Under the pieces are notes generated by a model. It made no database searches. It saw only the letters and a list, made by a program, of their open reading frames with translations, and had not been told where the DNA came from. Both the position numbers and the translations under genes were made by a program. Shown here in pieces: positions 23,380 through 33,457 of a stretch of 64,000 nt of DNA (positions are counted from its first letter, which is position 1; every line of letters starts with the position of its first letter). Source of the stretch: Dasypus novemcinctus (Eukaryota > Chordata > Mammalia > Cingulata > Dasypodidae); contig NC_080698.1 in the NCBI RefSeq assembly GCF_030445035.2, forward strand, positions 30,473,294-30,537,293. The letters run 5' to 3'.

Positions 23380-24114
23380 CCGGCGTGAGTGGGCAAATCC
23401 GGGACGCCTAATGCTCCAAGAGACGAAACTACAAAACCCGCTCCAATTCTCCGGTTCCGCAGGGAGCTCTGCGCTCACAGCGAGAGACGCGCCCCGGGAG
23501 CGCCCTGCGCCTTTCCAGCTAGAGCTCCGAAACCAGGGGTTTGGAGTCTCCAGGTACAGGCGAAAGGAAAGATGGGGATCGGCCTGCACACTTCCTCTGG
23601 ATCCCAAAAGGATCACAAACTGAAGATCCGGGCTCGGACCCGAGGAACTAAGCCCCCAGGCCCGCTTCTCCAGTACAAGAACTCACAGCGAGTTCGCCTA
23701 CCCCATCCTTCCACTCCCTCACCCCCAAGCCCCCGCCATCCAGGGGCCTCTCCGCCATCCGCGGGGCACCCCCGGGATCACTGAAGGGTAGACCCGAGTC
23801 CCAAAATTGGAAAGGGCCGCCACCGCTCCCCACCCACACATACTTCCGAGCGCCGCTTCTAACTTCGGGGTGCACGCCGACCACGGCACGGAGGGTCACC
23901 CCCGAACCCCAGAGCCCCTGAATGAGGGGGGCTGCCCCAAGCCGAGTCAACCCCGCACCAGCCCAGGGGGCAGCTGCTGCCGGGAGACAGCGCCTGGGAG
24001 CCGAGTCCGAAGCCGCCCGACCCCTTCCTCACTCCACGAGAGCCGGCAGACAAGTCCGACACACGCGCCCAGGTCGAGGCACCGACCGCCGCGCCGGAAG
24101 CCGAGACCGCTCAC

Positions 24115-24300
24115 CTGCTCCCCAGGGCGCCCCGGGGGCGGCCCATCACCTCCGCCGCCTCCCCGAGAGAAAGAAAGTTCCCGCGACTCCCCAGATAAGA
24201 GCCTGAAGCTGCCGCGGGCGACGCAGCTGCTGCCGCGGCGGTGACTGCGGCTGGAGCTCCCGGGGTCGCTCCGCAGCCGCGCGCCCACTCGGTGCGCGCC
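24115..24300 (-). other. Putative first exon of an unidentified minus-strand gene
   Basis: On the minus strand the sequence ...GGGAGCAG is followed by GTGAGCGG, a consensus splice donor with the last exonic base at 24115. The ATG at 24146-24144 has G at -3 and G at +4. It would encode MGRPRGALGS and then cross the donor with two bases of the next codon. The frame is also open upstream, so the exon may instead be 5' UTR. The transcription start is not visible, and the right boundary at 24300 is only a guess below the CCAAT/GC cluster. No protein family is recognised and no downstream exon was convincingly found in the 24 kb to the left. Confidence 0.4.
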
Positions 24301-24348
24301 GTCAAGGCGGCGGGCGGCGGGCGGCGCGGCGCCTGGGGCCGAGGCCGC

Positions 24349-24440
24349 CGCGGGGGCGGGGGGAGCCGGACCGGCCGCGCGCAGAACTGATTGGCCGGAG
24401 AGCCCGCTGCCCCCACCCCCGCCCCGCGGCCCACGTGGGC
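24349..24440 (-). promoter_or_regulatory. Putative core promoter cluster, minus-directed
   Basis: Reading leftward there is a perfect 12-bp palindrome GCCCACGTGGGC with a CACGTG E-box (24429-24440), GC boxes (ccccgccccgc near 24417-24427 and gggggcgggg near 24352-24361), and CCAAT on the minus strand (attgg at 24390-24394). The orientation of the CCAAT box and its position 150-275 bp upstream of a splice donor favour transcription toward lower coordinates. No TATA box is seen, as is usual for CpG-island promoters. Confidence 0.55.
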
Positions 24441-24560
24441 GGGCGCCCCTCCTGGCCCCGCTCCCCGGCTCCGCGGGCGCGCCCCCTACCCCGGGGCCCT
24501 GGTCCTCTCTCCCAAGCGCCTCGCAGTGGCCACGTCTACGCAGGTGCTGGGTAAGGGAGC

Positions 24561-24920
24561 CTTTCTAAGTACCGTGAGCTGCGTCGATCAATGCACTGCA
24601 TTAAAAAAAAAAAAAAAAGTGGAATTTAGGATTTGACTCCCAGTAAAATAATCCCAAAGCGCACGATACCTTCCTCGAGGACCCAAAACTGTTTGCGCGT
24701 AGCAGGTACATAACAAATCCGGCTTCTTAGGTAACTTGCTTGTAAGGGAAAGGTGGAAAACCCCCATACATGTCAATACTTGAAAACATTTCCTTAGTTT
24801 AAAAAGTAAAAAAAAAAAAATACATAGCAAAGGCTAAACTCTCCTCTGACTTTCCCCTCCCGCCCCCATACCAAATCCTTTTCGTGCCCCCTTGCCCACA
24901 AGTGAAGTAGCATTAATCAT
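24561..24920. other. Island flank with two A-runs
   Basis: Contains A-runs at 24602-24618 and 24809-24820. The plus-strand sequence near 24551 (GCTGG followed by GTAAGG) resembles a splice donor and could serve a divergent transcript, but this is weak evidence. Confidence 0.3.
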
Positions 24921-24924
24921 CAAT

Positions 24925-25065
24925 GGCACTTAAATTGTGTTCATTTTACATAGATCACCTCATTTTATGTCCACTTTACAGATGAGAAAACTGCACCTCA
25001 GAGAGATTAAATAAATTACTGAAGATTACACATATAGTCAGTGGTAACGTTTCTATTTAGAACCA
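24925..25065 (-). mobile_element. MIR SINE
   Basis: 'cctcattttatgtccacttt', 'acagatgagaaaactgcacc' and 'tcagagagattaaataaatt' form a typical reverse MIR. Confidence 0.8.
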
Positions 25066-25119
25066 GGCAGTCAGGTTGTCGAGTGTGCGTTCTTTGGTGT
25101 TCAGAGTGTGGTTCAGCAG

Positions 25120-25212
25120 AAGCAATCCTTGAAAACTTCTTAGATATACAGACTCTCAGGCCCCACCTAGAAATAAGATTCCTCATCTTAAAAAGCTCTC
25201 CAGGTGGTTGGT
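25120..25212. mobile_element. MER5-type hAT fragment
   Basis: 'gactctcaggccccacctag' and 'gctctccaggtggttg' match the central part and end of MER5-like elements. Confidence 0.55.
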
Positions 25213-25522
25213 ACATGATGAAGTTTGCGAAGCAAAGCTTTATGCTGCTATGCTGTTTACTGTCAGCAGTTTAGCTTAAGATCTTCTGGTCCTTTTACTC
25301 TGTGCTGACCAAAAATTACGTGTGGTTCTGCACCATTTGCATCTCAAAGCACCTTTATCCTTCTCTGACCCTACTGCGTGAATTAATGTGTGGCAGGCTG
25401 CCCACCTCTAGCATCTGGCTTCTGGCTCCAAACCTTTGCCCACATACACACTCGCCATGCTTTATTATTTTGGTTAGCCTTTAACATTTTCAGTCCTTTA
25501 CTCTTTTATCAATATTGAGGTG
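25213..25522. other. Non-coding DNA, nothing recognised
   Basis: About 300 bases without a repeat or exon signal. A 60-codon frame at 25302-25484 is unsupported. Confidence 0.35.
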
Positions 25523-25840
25523 ATATGGGGGCATTTTCAGGACTTGGAGTTGTCCTGAATGATACTGCAGGGTCAGATGCAGGACATTATATATCCTGCC
25601 ATAACCTACTGAATGGACTGGGAGAGAGTGTAAACTACAACGTAAACTATAATCCATGCTGTGTAGCAGTGCTCCAAAATGGATTCACCAAATACAATGA
25701 ATGTACCACACTAATGAAAGAAGTTGTTGATGTGGGAGAAGTGGGGAGTGTGGGGAGTGGGGTAACACAAAATGTAACATTTTGTTTGGTTTATGTATCT
25801 TTTTTTAAAAAAGATTTTTTAAAAATTTTAATTAAAAAAA
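25523..25840 (+). mobile_element. Xenarthran L1-type 3' end, 5'-truncated
   Basis: Homologous to the reverse complement of 54619-55084 and of the left end of 33458-35190: 'gggggcattttcaggacttg', 'gaatgtaccacactaatg' and 'gtggggagtggggta'. It ends in 'aatgtaacattttgtttggt' and A-rich sequence. The phrase order matches L1 3' UTRs. A reading frame stays open through most of the copy (25525-25944), as in the 54.6-kb copy, but no domain is recognised. Confidence 0.65.
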
Positions 25841-25984
25841 AAATTGGGGGCATTACCCAAAGACCATCATATGGCCAACTTGTCACCAGTCTAAAAAGGG
25901 TCAGTATCAGACAGGGACTTGACTCAAGGACTGCCTTGTCCTGAGAATCTATGACAGAACAGAAGAGACCCAAGCAAACCTGGA

Positions 25985-26170
25985 CACCATTCATTCACTC
26001 ACTCAGTGAAACTGAGGGCATGCCCTGTTGTCAGGCACTGGGACAGGTGCTGGGATACAAGAAGCAGACAAAACAGTCACACACACACAAAAAAAAATTC
26101 TGCTCCAATAGAGCTTTCCTTTCTGTAGGGGGAGACAGACAATAAACACAAAAAAATAAGTGAATTATAG
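25985..26170 (+). mobile_element. L2 LINE 3' fragment
   Basis: 'cattcattcactcactcag', 'tgtcaggcactgggacagg', 'gctgggatacaagaagcaga' and 'gagacagacaataaacaca' follow the L2 3'-end order. Confidence 0.7.
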
Positions 26171-26339
26171 ATTATGGTAAAAGATGGTCAATGTTGCAGA
26201 GAGAAGAAAAGTGGAGAAAGTGTGATGAATACTCGAGAGTTATGGTTTGAAATTTGGTGGTCAGGCCAGTTCTCACAGAGAAAGTAGCATGTGATCAAAG
26301 ACTTGAAAAAGGTAAGGGAGCAAGTCATTTAGGAGAAGA

Positions 26340-26410
26340 ACTCTATGTTCAGTCAACAGATGTTTATTGATTCTATGCTATGTGCCAAGCATGGCTTTGT
26401 ATTGGGTCTG
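26340..26410 (+). mobile_element. L2-like fragment
   Basis: 'gtcaacagatgtttattgat' and 'tgctatgtgccaagc' are L2 3'-end phrases. A separate copy from the previous entry. Confidence 0.5.
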
Positions 26411-26517
26411 TGTGTTTACTCAAGGCCTGGCCATAATTCATATCTATATAGCTCTGGACTGAAGTTTTCTAGTCCAGGTGCAAAAGAAAAAAATCAGCCC
26501 CCTAAATTGTCTAAAGT

Positions 26518-26538
26518 AAAAAAAAAAAAAAAAAAAAA
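26518..26538. repeat. Poly(A) tract, 21 nt
   Basis: A homopolymer of A read directly. No target-site duplication was found, so it is not assigned to a specific insertion. Confidence 0.9.
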
Positions 26539-26757
26539 TTTGGTTGAACCATATGAAATTACCGTTTTTGTAGGGCAAAAGTGGGCAAATGTAAGCAATT
26601 TCATGTGGTTTGACTTAAAACCCTATAGTCCCATCCTGTATGGTCAGTATGTTTCTAAGCTAAGATGATGCAGGTGTAAACTTCCATTGACCTCATGTAT
26701 TTTGGATAGTAGTGAGAAGCCAAAACGATCTGACGAACTGAGATTTACTAACCAAAC

Positions 26758-26777
26758 CACCACACACACACACACAC
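26758..26777. repeat. (CA)n microsatellite
   Basis: About ten CA units read directly. Confidence 0.9.
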
Positions 26778-26839
26778 GAAAGTCAAGTTATATTTTTAAA
26801 AATCCAAATGAGCCTCACTCCATTTATTTCTTCGTTTGG

Positions 26840-27240
26840 CTAGTTATCAAATGCCTCCAGTGCCAGGCTCTGGAATATGGTAATGAACAAGGCAGATGTG
26901 GTCCCTGTTTTTGTGTGACTTGTGCTTATTCTTATGGGAAGAGTTAGTAAACAAATCAATGAATATATGAACAGAGTAATTTCGGAGCAAAATAAGTGCT
27001 TTAAAGAAAATAAAATTAGGTTAGAGGATTAAAAAATAGGGGGTGGGTTTAAGTCTGATTGATTGCCCAGGGAAGGTCCCTATGAGGTGGTGATGGTTAA
27101 GCCAAGACCTAAATGACCAAAAGCTATCCAAGTGAAAATGTGGACAAAAACAGTTCCAGGAAGAGATGATTATTCCTCTTATAAGAAATAGCCCTGCCAT
27201 CCATTCCACAACACCTTTCCTTTCTCTCTTTGCCACCCAT
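26840..27240 (+). mobile_element. L2 LINE 3' region
   Basis: 'ccagtgccaggctctggaat', 'aatgaacaaggcagatgtgg', 'gttagtaaacaaatcaatga' and 'ggaaggtccctatgaggtgg' match L2 in order. Confidence 0.6.
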
Positions 27241-27639
27241 TTCACATCCTTTGAGTTTGTATGAAACCAATCAATGTCTGTTCCATGAAAATGGGGTCAA
27301 ATGATTTAATTCTTTATGTAAGAACCAGTGAAGGTCATGCCAACAGGGTTTTGAGCAGACACACGCACTTACAAAACACCCCTTGACGTGCCTCTGAATT
27401 TGCAGGTATTGACACACGTGATTTGGACATTGTGTTTATTTTCCTCATTTGTATAACATCCAGAACCCCACTGGGGATGTACCAGTGCTTAATCAATACT
27501 CTGATGACTGCCTGCCTGCAAAGGAACATTCTAGCTTTCCCAGGCCTATTTACAAAACCCTTTTATTATCAAGCAAAGCTTCAGTTTTAACATTTCACCA
27601 ATTCTCATATACTCGAAGTGTAATTTTTACTTAGGAAGC
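27241..27639. other. Non-coding DNA, nothing recognised
   Basis: Possibly the continuation of the L2 fragment; no gene signal. Confidence 0.3.
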
Positions 27640-27872
27640 TAATATAAAGAGTAGCTAACATTCATTGGAGGCTTTTATGTGGCTCCCTGAGCTAAGCACT
27701 TCACATGGATTATCACCCTCACAACTCTACACAAAAGTCGCTGATTATAACCTCGTTTAACAGATGAATAAACTGAGACTCAAAAGAGGTTAAGCAACAT
27801 TTCCATAGTCACAACCACTACATAAACGGCGACCTACGCCTTGAGCCCAAGGCCTGTGCTAGGGTGGGCGAG
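27640..27872 (-). mobile_element. MIR SINE
   Basis: 'taacattcattggaggcttt', 'taagcacttcacatggatta', 'aacagatgaataaactgaga' and 'ttgagcccaaggcctgtgct' form a nearly complete reverse MIR. Confidence 0.8.
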
Positions 27873-28929
27873 CAGAAGCAAACGAAGAAAGAACAGAGAG
27901 GACGAAAAGCATTTGGCTAGTCCTTTGCATTTGTCTTTGAAATTTTCAAAGCACTGTTTTCTAACTTTTTTTTATTTACCCCAGCTTTCAAGTTCACTTT
28001 TCTAACCAGATATTTGCTTTGCTTTCCCTTGCCTCACACTGGGAACTGCAAAGACTTTGATAAATGAAACAACTGATATATTTTTTTGTTTTCAGGCTGT
28101 TTCTTCTCCAGCATCCTCAGAGGAGATGTGAGTAAAGCTTCTTAGAGCTCAGCCTACTTTGACATACATCCATATCTCATAGGTTGACAGCTCCTGAACA
28201 CAAAGGGGGCCCTTCCCCTCACTCAAAGAGCAGAGAGCCTCACTCCCCCTGCTTGACCCAATCAACGCTACGCACTTTGCACAGTCCCAGCTCTGGCCCT
28301 CGTTACACAGATGCTAATAGATCCTTCCACCTGAGAGTTACCATCTAAAAATGGCTTCAGTCGGTCTTTGTGAATCACTTTCTATTCTCGTGGCCTCCCC
28401 GCAGTCCTGGTCAGGGAGAAAGCCCAGGAACTGCAATGGTAAAAAAGATGTGAGGTTTCTCTCTTCGGATCCAGGATTCCCCAGGTTTTACTAGGGAAGT
28501 GGGCAGCCGTTTTAGCTGTCAAATGACTTCCTGCTTTGGAAGGCTTGGTCAGGTTTGTTTTAGACCTCCTGGAACTCAGACAAGGTGTCTGGCCATAGGC
28601 TTTTGAAGGCTCAGGTGGATTTTGCCATCCTTCCCTTTGCTGACCATAACTGCTTCAATAATTTACCCTATGGAAAAGAGCAGCACTTCAGGGCAAATTA
28701 GTGTAGGAAGGATTTATGAAGCCACAGTAGGAGGCCATTTTTGGACATCAAACCAGATTGGTAGAATGGAGTAATATAAGCTAGGTTCCAAGCAGGACAA
28801 GTCTCGGGTAGCATCATCAAAGAAGGAATGCTTCTTTTGGTACCCTCTCCTCTTCTTTCCATCCCTTCCACCCCAATACCTCCTCAGCTAGCCCTCAGAT
28901 CACAGAGCCCACAGATACACAGGCACTGC
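27873..28929 (+). other. Repeat-poor DNA with a possible 32-nt microexon
   Basis: Mostly single-copy in appearance. At 28081-28095 a run of T's ends in TTTTCAG, and 32 nt later (28128) GTGAGTA follows, giving a candidate plus-strand microexon at 28096-28127. The exon base before the donor is T, which is atypical. No other exon is visible to join it to. Confidence 0.2.
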
Positions 28930-29265
28930 TGTTGTCATTCATTAATCAATCGTTCATTGATTTATTTATTCATTTAACAACTAGTTTATGTGTGCTAGAC
29001 ATTGTATAATACTAGGCATGTGAGACAGAGTGGTGGAAAACAAAAACCATAAATCCTAAACTCGAAAGATCTTACAAAAGTATACCTGGAAGGCACCCTT
29101 TATTCAGTTCACACTTTCTTCCCCCAACAAATACTGCCTGAGTGCCTGCCATGTACCACCAGGCTCTGCTACTCACTAGGATGCCTTGGAGAACACGATG
29201 GACGCAGTCCCAACCCTCACGTGGCTGCCACTCTATCAGGAAGAAAGATAATAAACAAGCAATTA
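28930..29265 (+). mobile_element. L2 LINE fragments
   Basis: Two L2-like stretches: 28936-29050 ('ttgatttatttattcattta', 'gtgctagacattgtataa') and 29120-29260 ('ccaacaaatactgcctgag', 'tgcctgccatgtaccacc', 'gaaagataataaacaagc'). Confidence 0.6.
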
Positions 29266-30514
29266 TTGTTTCTCTAACCCCTCTGCTCCATCCTAATTTA
29301 CTTGTTCTCTATACCCTTACCTCCTAGAGCTAACAGATGGCCTGATCAAGTCTGCTAATGAGACCTAGATGAACAGTTTCAAATGTGTGCTGTCTTTCCA
29401 GTAACATGTTTGTGTGGTAACATAAGCCATGTTAAAATAATATCTTAAACCCAGTATTTTCCAGAATGTGATTTGCATCTCACAGGTGATTTGCAAAATG
29501 ATTCTAAAAGGAACGCAGAATAATTTTTAATAGTGGTAATTTATTTTAATGTGTATTAGGAAAAAAAAAATTAAACTGGGACAGCCAACCTGTGATTTCA
29601 TGCATAATGTTATTTAGAAGGAGTTCAAGTTAAAAAGTGATTCCAGTGACAGAAAAACAGTAGATAAATAATATTTATTTAGGCATATGGCAAAATTGGA
29701 AAGGTGGGCACAACGAAATTGAAAAAAGGGCTGACATTTGTGAAAATAGGAGTGACTGTATTGGCAGAAAGGTTTGGCCCTTGACAGGCTGATGAGAATG
29801 ATATTCTGAGGAAAGGCAGTTGGCAGCCACCTTCCTATCTCACCACGGGCCTAAGTGGTTCCACTCTTAGTTTCTCTTCCCTTCCTAGCTCAGCACCTCT
29901 TAGGGGCAGCCGCTCTGTCACACTGTGCAATGGTGTGTACCAGGAATCTCTTCCTTCTCCATTCCCAACTCACTTCCCCTGAAACTACTCCGTCCTGGTG
30001 AGGAGGAGGATGTAGAGGGGGGAAGGTTGAATGTCCTTGAAATTTGATTCTGAACATGCTGAGTTTTCCATCGTGAATGTTGATATTGTGGCAAACTAAC
30101 AGGTGAAAACCATGCTTCCAGTCCTTATATGTCCTATTTACTCTCCTAGACTTCAGTGCAAAGTTTTAGAGAAAGCAGAAAAATACCTATTGGGTTTTGT
30201 TCCAACTTTCTTTCCATCCACCCCACTTAATATTTACAACAAAAACCTCATGCCATTTGCCATTTATTTTTAGATTTCATTTTTGCCTCTACCTTGGAAG
30301 AGCATTATTTAGTAAAAGGTCATAAATGTTAAAGAAGTATTTAAGAGCTTTCACTTGGATATCTGGCATTTGGAATACTCTTAATCAAGGACTTAGCCAC
30401 CAGGGAAGCCAAATCTACCAATAGGTCTCAAATCCCATAGATTTTAAGTTAGTTGCAGTAATAGACATATGCCTGCCTGTCAACACCCCCTTCTGGGAAA
30501 GTGTACTAATCAAA
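29266..30514. other. Non-coding DNA, nothing confidently recognised
   Basis: Around 29450-29580 'ccagaatgtgatttgcatct' and 'caggtgatttgcaaaatgat' hint at a diverged MER element. No coding or RNA feature is visible. Confidence 0.3.
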
Positions 30515-30800
30515 CCCTTGATTGCAAGTGACAGAAACTCAACAAAACTGGCACAGACAAAAAAAAGGGAAGCTATCCATTCACATAACTGAGATGTCCC
30601 TGAAGCGTAATTGGATACTGGTGTTCAAGGGAGGACATATATGGTTGTGTGTCTTCCCTGTCTTTTGGCTTTCTTTTTATGGATGGAATGGCCTCATTTT
30701 TCTCTTACTAAAAAGAGGCTCCTTCCAAAAGGCAGGGAAAATGTCTTTCAATAGCTTCAAGGGATATCCTTCAAGCCACTTGACTTTTAATGCAAGGAGA
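30515..30800. mobile_element. Possible old LTR/MER fragment
   Basis: 'cttgattgcaagtgacagaa' followed by 'actcaacaaaactggcacag' is a phrase common in mammal-wide interspersed repeats. The 96-codon frame across it is unsupported. Family not assigned. Confidence 0.3.
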
Positions 30801-30927
30801 ATTCTTCGCTGACTTTGAATTTTAAAAATCTGTCCCAGTTTGTTTCACAAGTCCATCCCCATGCCCAGGTTGGGCAGAGGGGGTAAATGGCAGCCCTACC
30901 ATAGTCATATGACTATAAATTTCTCCA

Positions 30928-31022
30928 GGAAAGCAGAGGTAGCTCAGTGGTTTGAGGTCCCATGTATGAGGTCCTGGGTTCAATTCCCAGTATCTCCTAA
31001 CACAAAACAAAACAAACAAATA
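30928..31022 (+). mobile_element. Monomeric tRNA-derived SINE
   Basis: A single tRNA-like head ('ggtagctcagtggtttgagg' as A-box region, 'gggttcaattcccag' as B box) runs directly into an ACAAAAC-rich tail. The target-site duplication aaatttctcca occurs at 30917-30927 and 31023-31033. At about 95 bp it is much shorter than the DAS-SINEs and could represent a primary retroposed unit. It is not called a tRNA gene because tail and duplication show retroposition. Confidence 0.85.
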
Positions 31023-31033
31023 AAATTTCTCCA

Positions 31034-31544
31034 AAATAAGTGTCAGATTGTGAGAACTCACGTCCATTGAAGATGTCTGCCCCACCCACTGCCCTGACTG
31101 ACCAACTAGCCATGTTCTCTATTACTCAACTCACACAGTAACAGCTAATTAGATAAAAGATAGGTTCCCTAAGCCAATTACTGTCCATCCATCCATACTT
31201 CTCACTTGTGTAACTTGACTGGAAAAGTAGTATGCCAATCAGACTTTTCTTCCTAGAACTTGAGAATGGGAGCCCGAAAGGCTCAACCATTTGGCTGGGA
31301 CAGTTGGGCTGAATAGCATAAGAGACGGAGCACCTGACAGTTATAAGCAATGTGTGGTTAAAGTTAGGACAAAGCCTGGCTGTAGAGATTGGAGAGCAGA
31401 GCACAGTGAAACGCTGACCCTGAGACCACACATCACCCATTAAAGAGAGACTTGGGGAACAGCTGACTTGGGTCCAATGCCTGGAGAATTTAAGAGAAAA
31501 GTAGGGTGTCCAGGTAAGAAAAGGCTGGCAGGTAACTGAAGATT
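31034..31544. other. Non-coding DNA, nothing recognised
   Basis: Single-copy in appearance; a 104-codon minus frame (31126-31440) has no supporting features. Confidence 0.35.
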
Positions 31545-31740
31545 ATAACATAGGCACCCATGTGCAGTGCTTTCACCCACATTATCTATTTTCCTCCTCA
31601 TGGAACCCGTTAGATGGTCTTCATTTTCTCCATTTTACAGATGAGTAAGCTGAGGATCAGGGAACCTACCTGATCCTCCTTAATATGAATTTTCAAGCTA
31701 GAAAGTCTCTAAGCTAAGAATGTGTTTCCCCTACTCTAAG
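31545..31740 (-). mobile_element. MIR SINE
   Basis: 'gtgctttcacccacattatc', 'cctcctcatggaacccgtta', 'ctccattttacagatgagta' and 'agctgaggatcagggaa' match a reverse MIR. Confidence 0.8.
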
Positions 31741-32820
31741 TTGCCTCTGAATCTTGAGTAGCAGAGAAAGATTGGGGCTGGAAGAGTGAATATGGGAACC
31801 ATCCACTTGGATTCTTAGGAATTCTCATTAAAGCCATGGAAGGGAACGAGGCTGCCACGTGAAGGTGCAGAATGAGGGCATCACTGTGAGAGCCCCATCA
31901 ATTGGGCACTCCTCTGTGTGAGGTTCTGCATTTTACCTGTTATAGCAGCAAAACAGAGACAGAGACAGGATTTGTGGAGATAACAGTGCTCATGCCTGTA
32001 GATGCCATGAGCTGGAAGGAACTTTGAATAGTTTGTTTTCTGGGACTTGGTAATTTTCCTGCCACGCTCACTTTGCATCATCCTCATGGTGTGTGCCCAG
32101 TCTGAAAAATTCAAGAGAATCTCCCTTTTACATGTGAATTTCTAAACAAACCTTGCAAATTAGCCAGGACTATACGGCCAGGCTGAAGAGAATGAAGCAG
32201 GACCCGGAGAATATCTAGGCGTGAGAGTCAGGTTGATTCCAGTGCATCGCAAGGCACCTCTTCCCAGCCTTGACAATCAAGGTTCCAGAAAGAGTTGATT
32301 CGCCCCTGGTGAATTCAGAACATTCTAACACTTTAATAAGACTTTTAACAAGAACAAAAATGTAAAGTATGATTCATTGTGTCAGCACTTTATTTTGTAA
32401 GGTCATTAGCACACACTGACATAAATTTTAAGGAATAAATAAATGTGCCGAGAAGTGTTTTTTAGAAATATTCCCTTGTCTTCCTTCCACTCCATGACCC
32501 TTCTTTCCATCCTCACCCTCAACAAATTCCAGCAGTTAATGCACTTACAGACCCAGGGGGAAATACACCAAAGCAAAACTCTGAGACCAAACAGACAAAG
32601 CATAGGCTTATGAGTTTCAAAACAGGCTGCTGAACCCCATGCCAGAGATAATAGTTTTTAACAGGGCTTTTGAGCCCCTGAAGCCAGGTTTTTTACTATC
32701 AAAAAGCCACAGCATACCCTGAACAATAGATCAGGAAAAAATAGCCTCTCCGCCAGCTCTAGGAAGAGGTACAGATTCCATGGGCTGGGTGGAAGAGAAA
32801 CCAGAATAAGAGAGAAACGC
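31741..32820. other. Non-coding DNA, nothing recognised
   Basis: No repeat, exon or RNA gene recognised. Confidence 0.35.
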
Positions 32821-32824
32821 TGTT

Positions 32825-33022
32825 GACATTTTGGACCAGATGATCCTTTGTTGTGGGGGCCTGCCCTGCTCATTGTGGGGTGCTTAGCAGCATCCCTGGG
32901 CTCTGCTCATTAGATGCCAGTTAGTGCCTCCCAGTTGGGACAACCAAAAATATCCCCAGACATTGCCAGGTGTTCATGCGGAGGGAGGGGGCGCAAATTG
33001 GTCCTGTTGAGAACCACTAAGA
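32825..33022 (-). mobile_element. MER20 hAT element
   Basis: 'gacattttggaccagatgat', 'cctttgttgtgggggcctg', 'ttagcagcatccctggg', 'caaccaaaaatatccccaga' and 'gttgagaaccactaag' make a clear reverse MER20. Confidence 0.85.
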
Positions 33023-33071
33023 AATAAAGGATATAGATGTAGATATATATACATAGATATAGCTAGAGATG

Positions 33072-33100
33072 GTATATATATATATATATATATATATATA
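33072..33100. repeat. (TA)n microsatellite
   Basis: Fourteen TA units read directly. Confidence 0.95.
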
Positions 33101-33443
33101 GCATAAGCATACATACACAAAGACCTCATTTTACATGACCAATACGTTCTAAGACCCTTCGTGTAAGTTGAAAGCACACATAATAGCAAACTCCATTATT
33201 TAATAAGTATTTCTTATACAAACTTACCTATCACACATTTTAATAAGGCAAATAAACCGTCTAGTAACAATAAACAAAATTAATCATAGAAATAATTTTT
33301 TTTAATTCTCTCTTTCTGCCTTAATTTTCTCTACTGCTAGTCACAGATACCTGAATTCGTATGTATTGAGTTTGTGTAAAATGAGGTTCTACTGTATCGT
33401 TCTAATATATATATTTAATTCCACAACACCAAAACTTGGAGCC
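33101..33443. other. AT-rich non-coding DNA
   Basis: Contains 'agacctcattttacatgacc' and 'tgtgtaaaatgaggttctac', which form an inexact inverted pair about 230 bp apart. This suggests the ends of an old inverted-repeat DNA element, not named. Confidence 0.35.
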
Positions 33444-33457
33444 AATACAGTTAAATA

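Larger units (their letters stand above)
23380..24560. promoter_or_regulatory. CpG island
   Basis: A continuous GC-rich, CpG-dense block of about 1.2 kb. It peaks at 24.05-24.5 kb with near-uninterrupted CGs, and no SINE or other repeat accounts for it. Bodies of DAS-SINEs in this window are also CpG-rich, but this block shares none of their landmarks. In mammals such islands normally mark promoters. The 100-145-codon frames on both strands inside it follow from the scarcity of stop codons in GC-rich DNA. Confidence 0.9.

Noticed and set aside
23062..23616. 184-codon minus-strand frame on the CpG-island shore
   Set aside because: No recognised family. It sits beyond the predicted first-exon donor, and its GC-rich 5' half explains the lack of stops.
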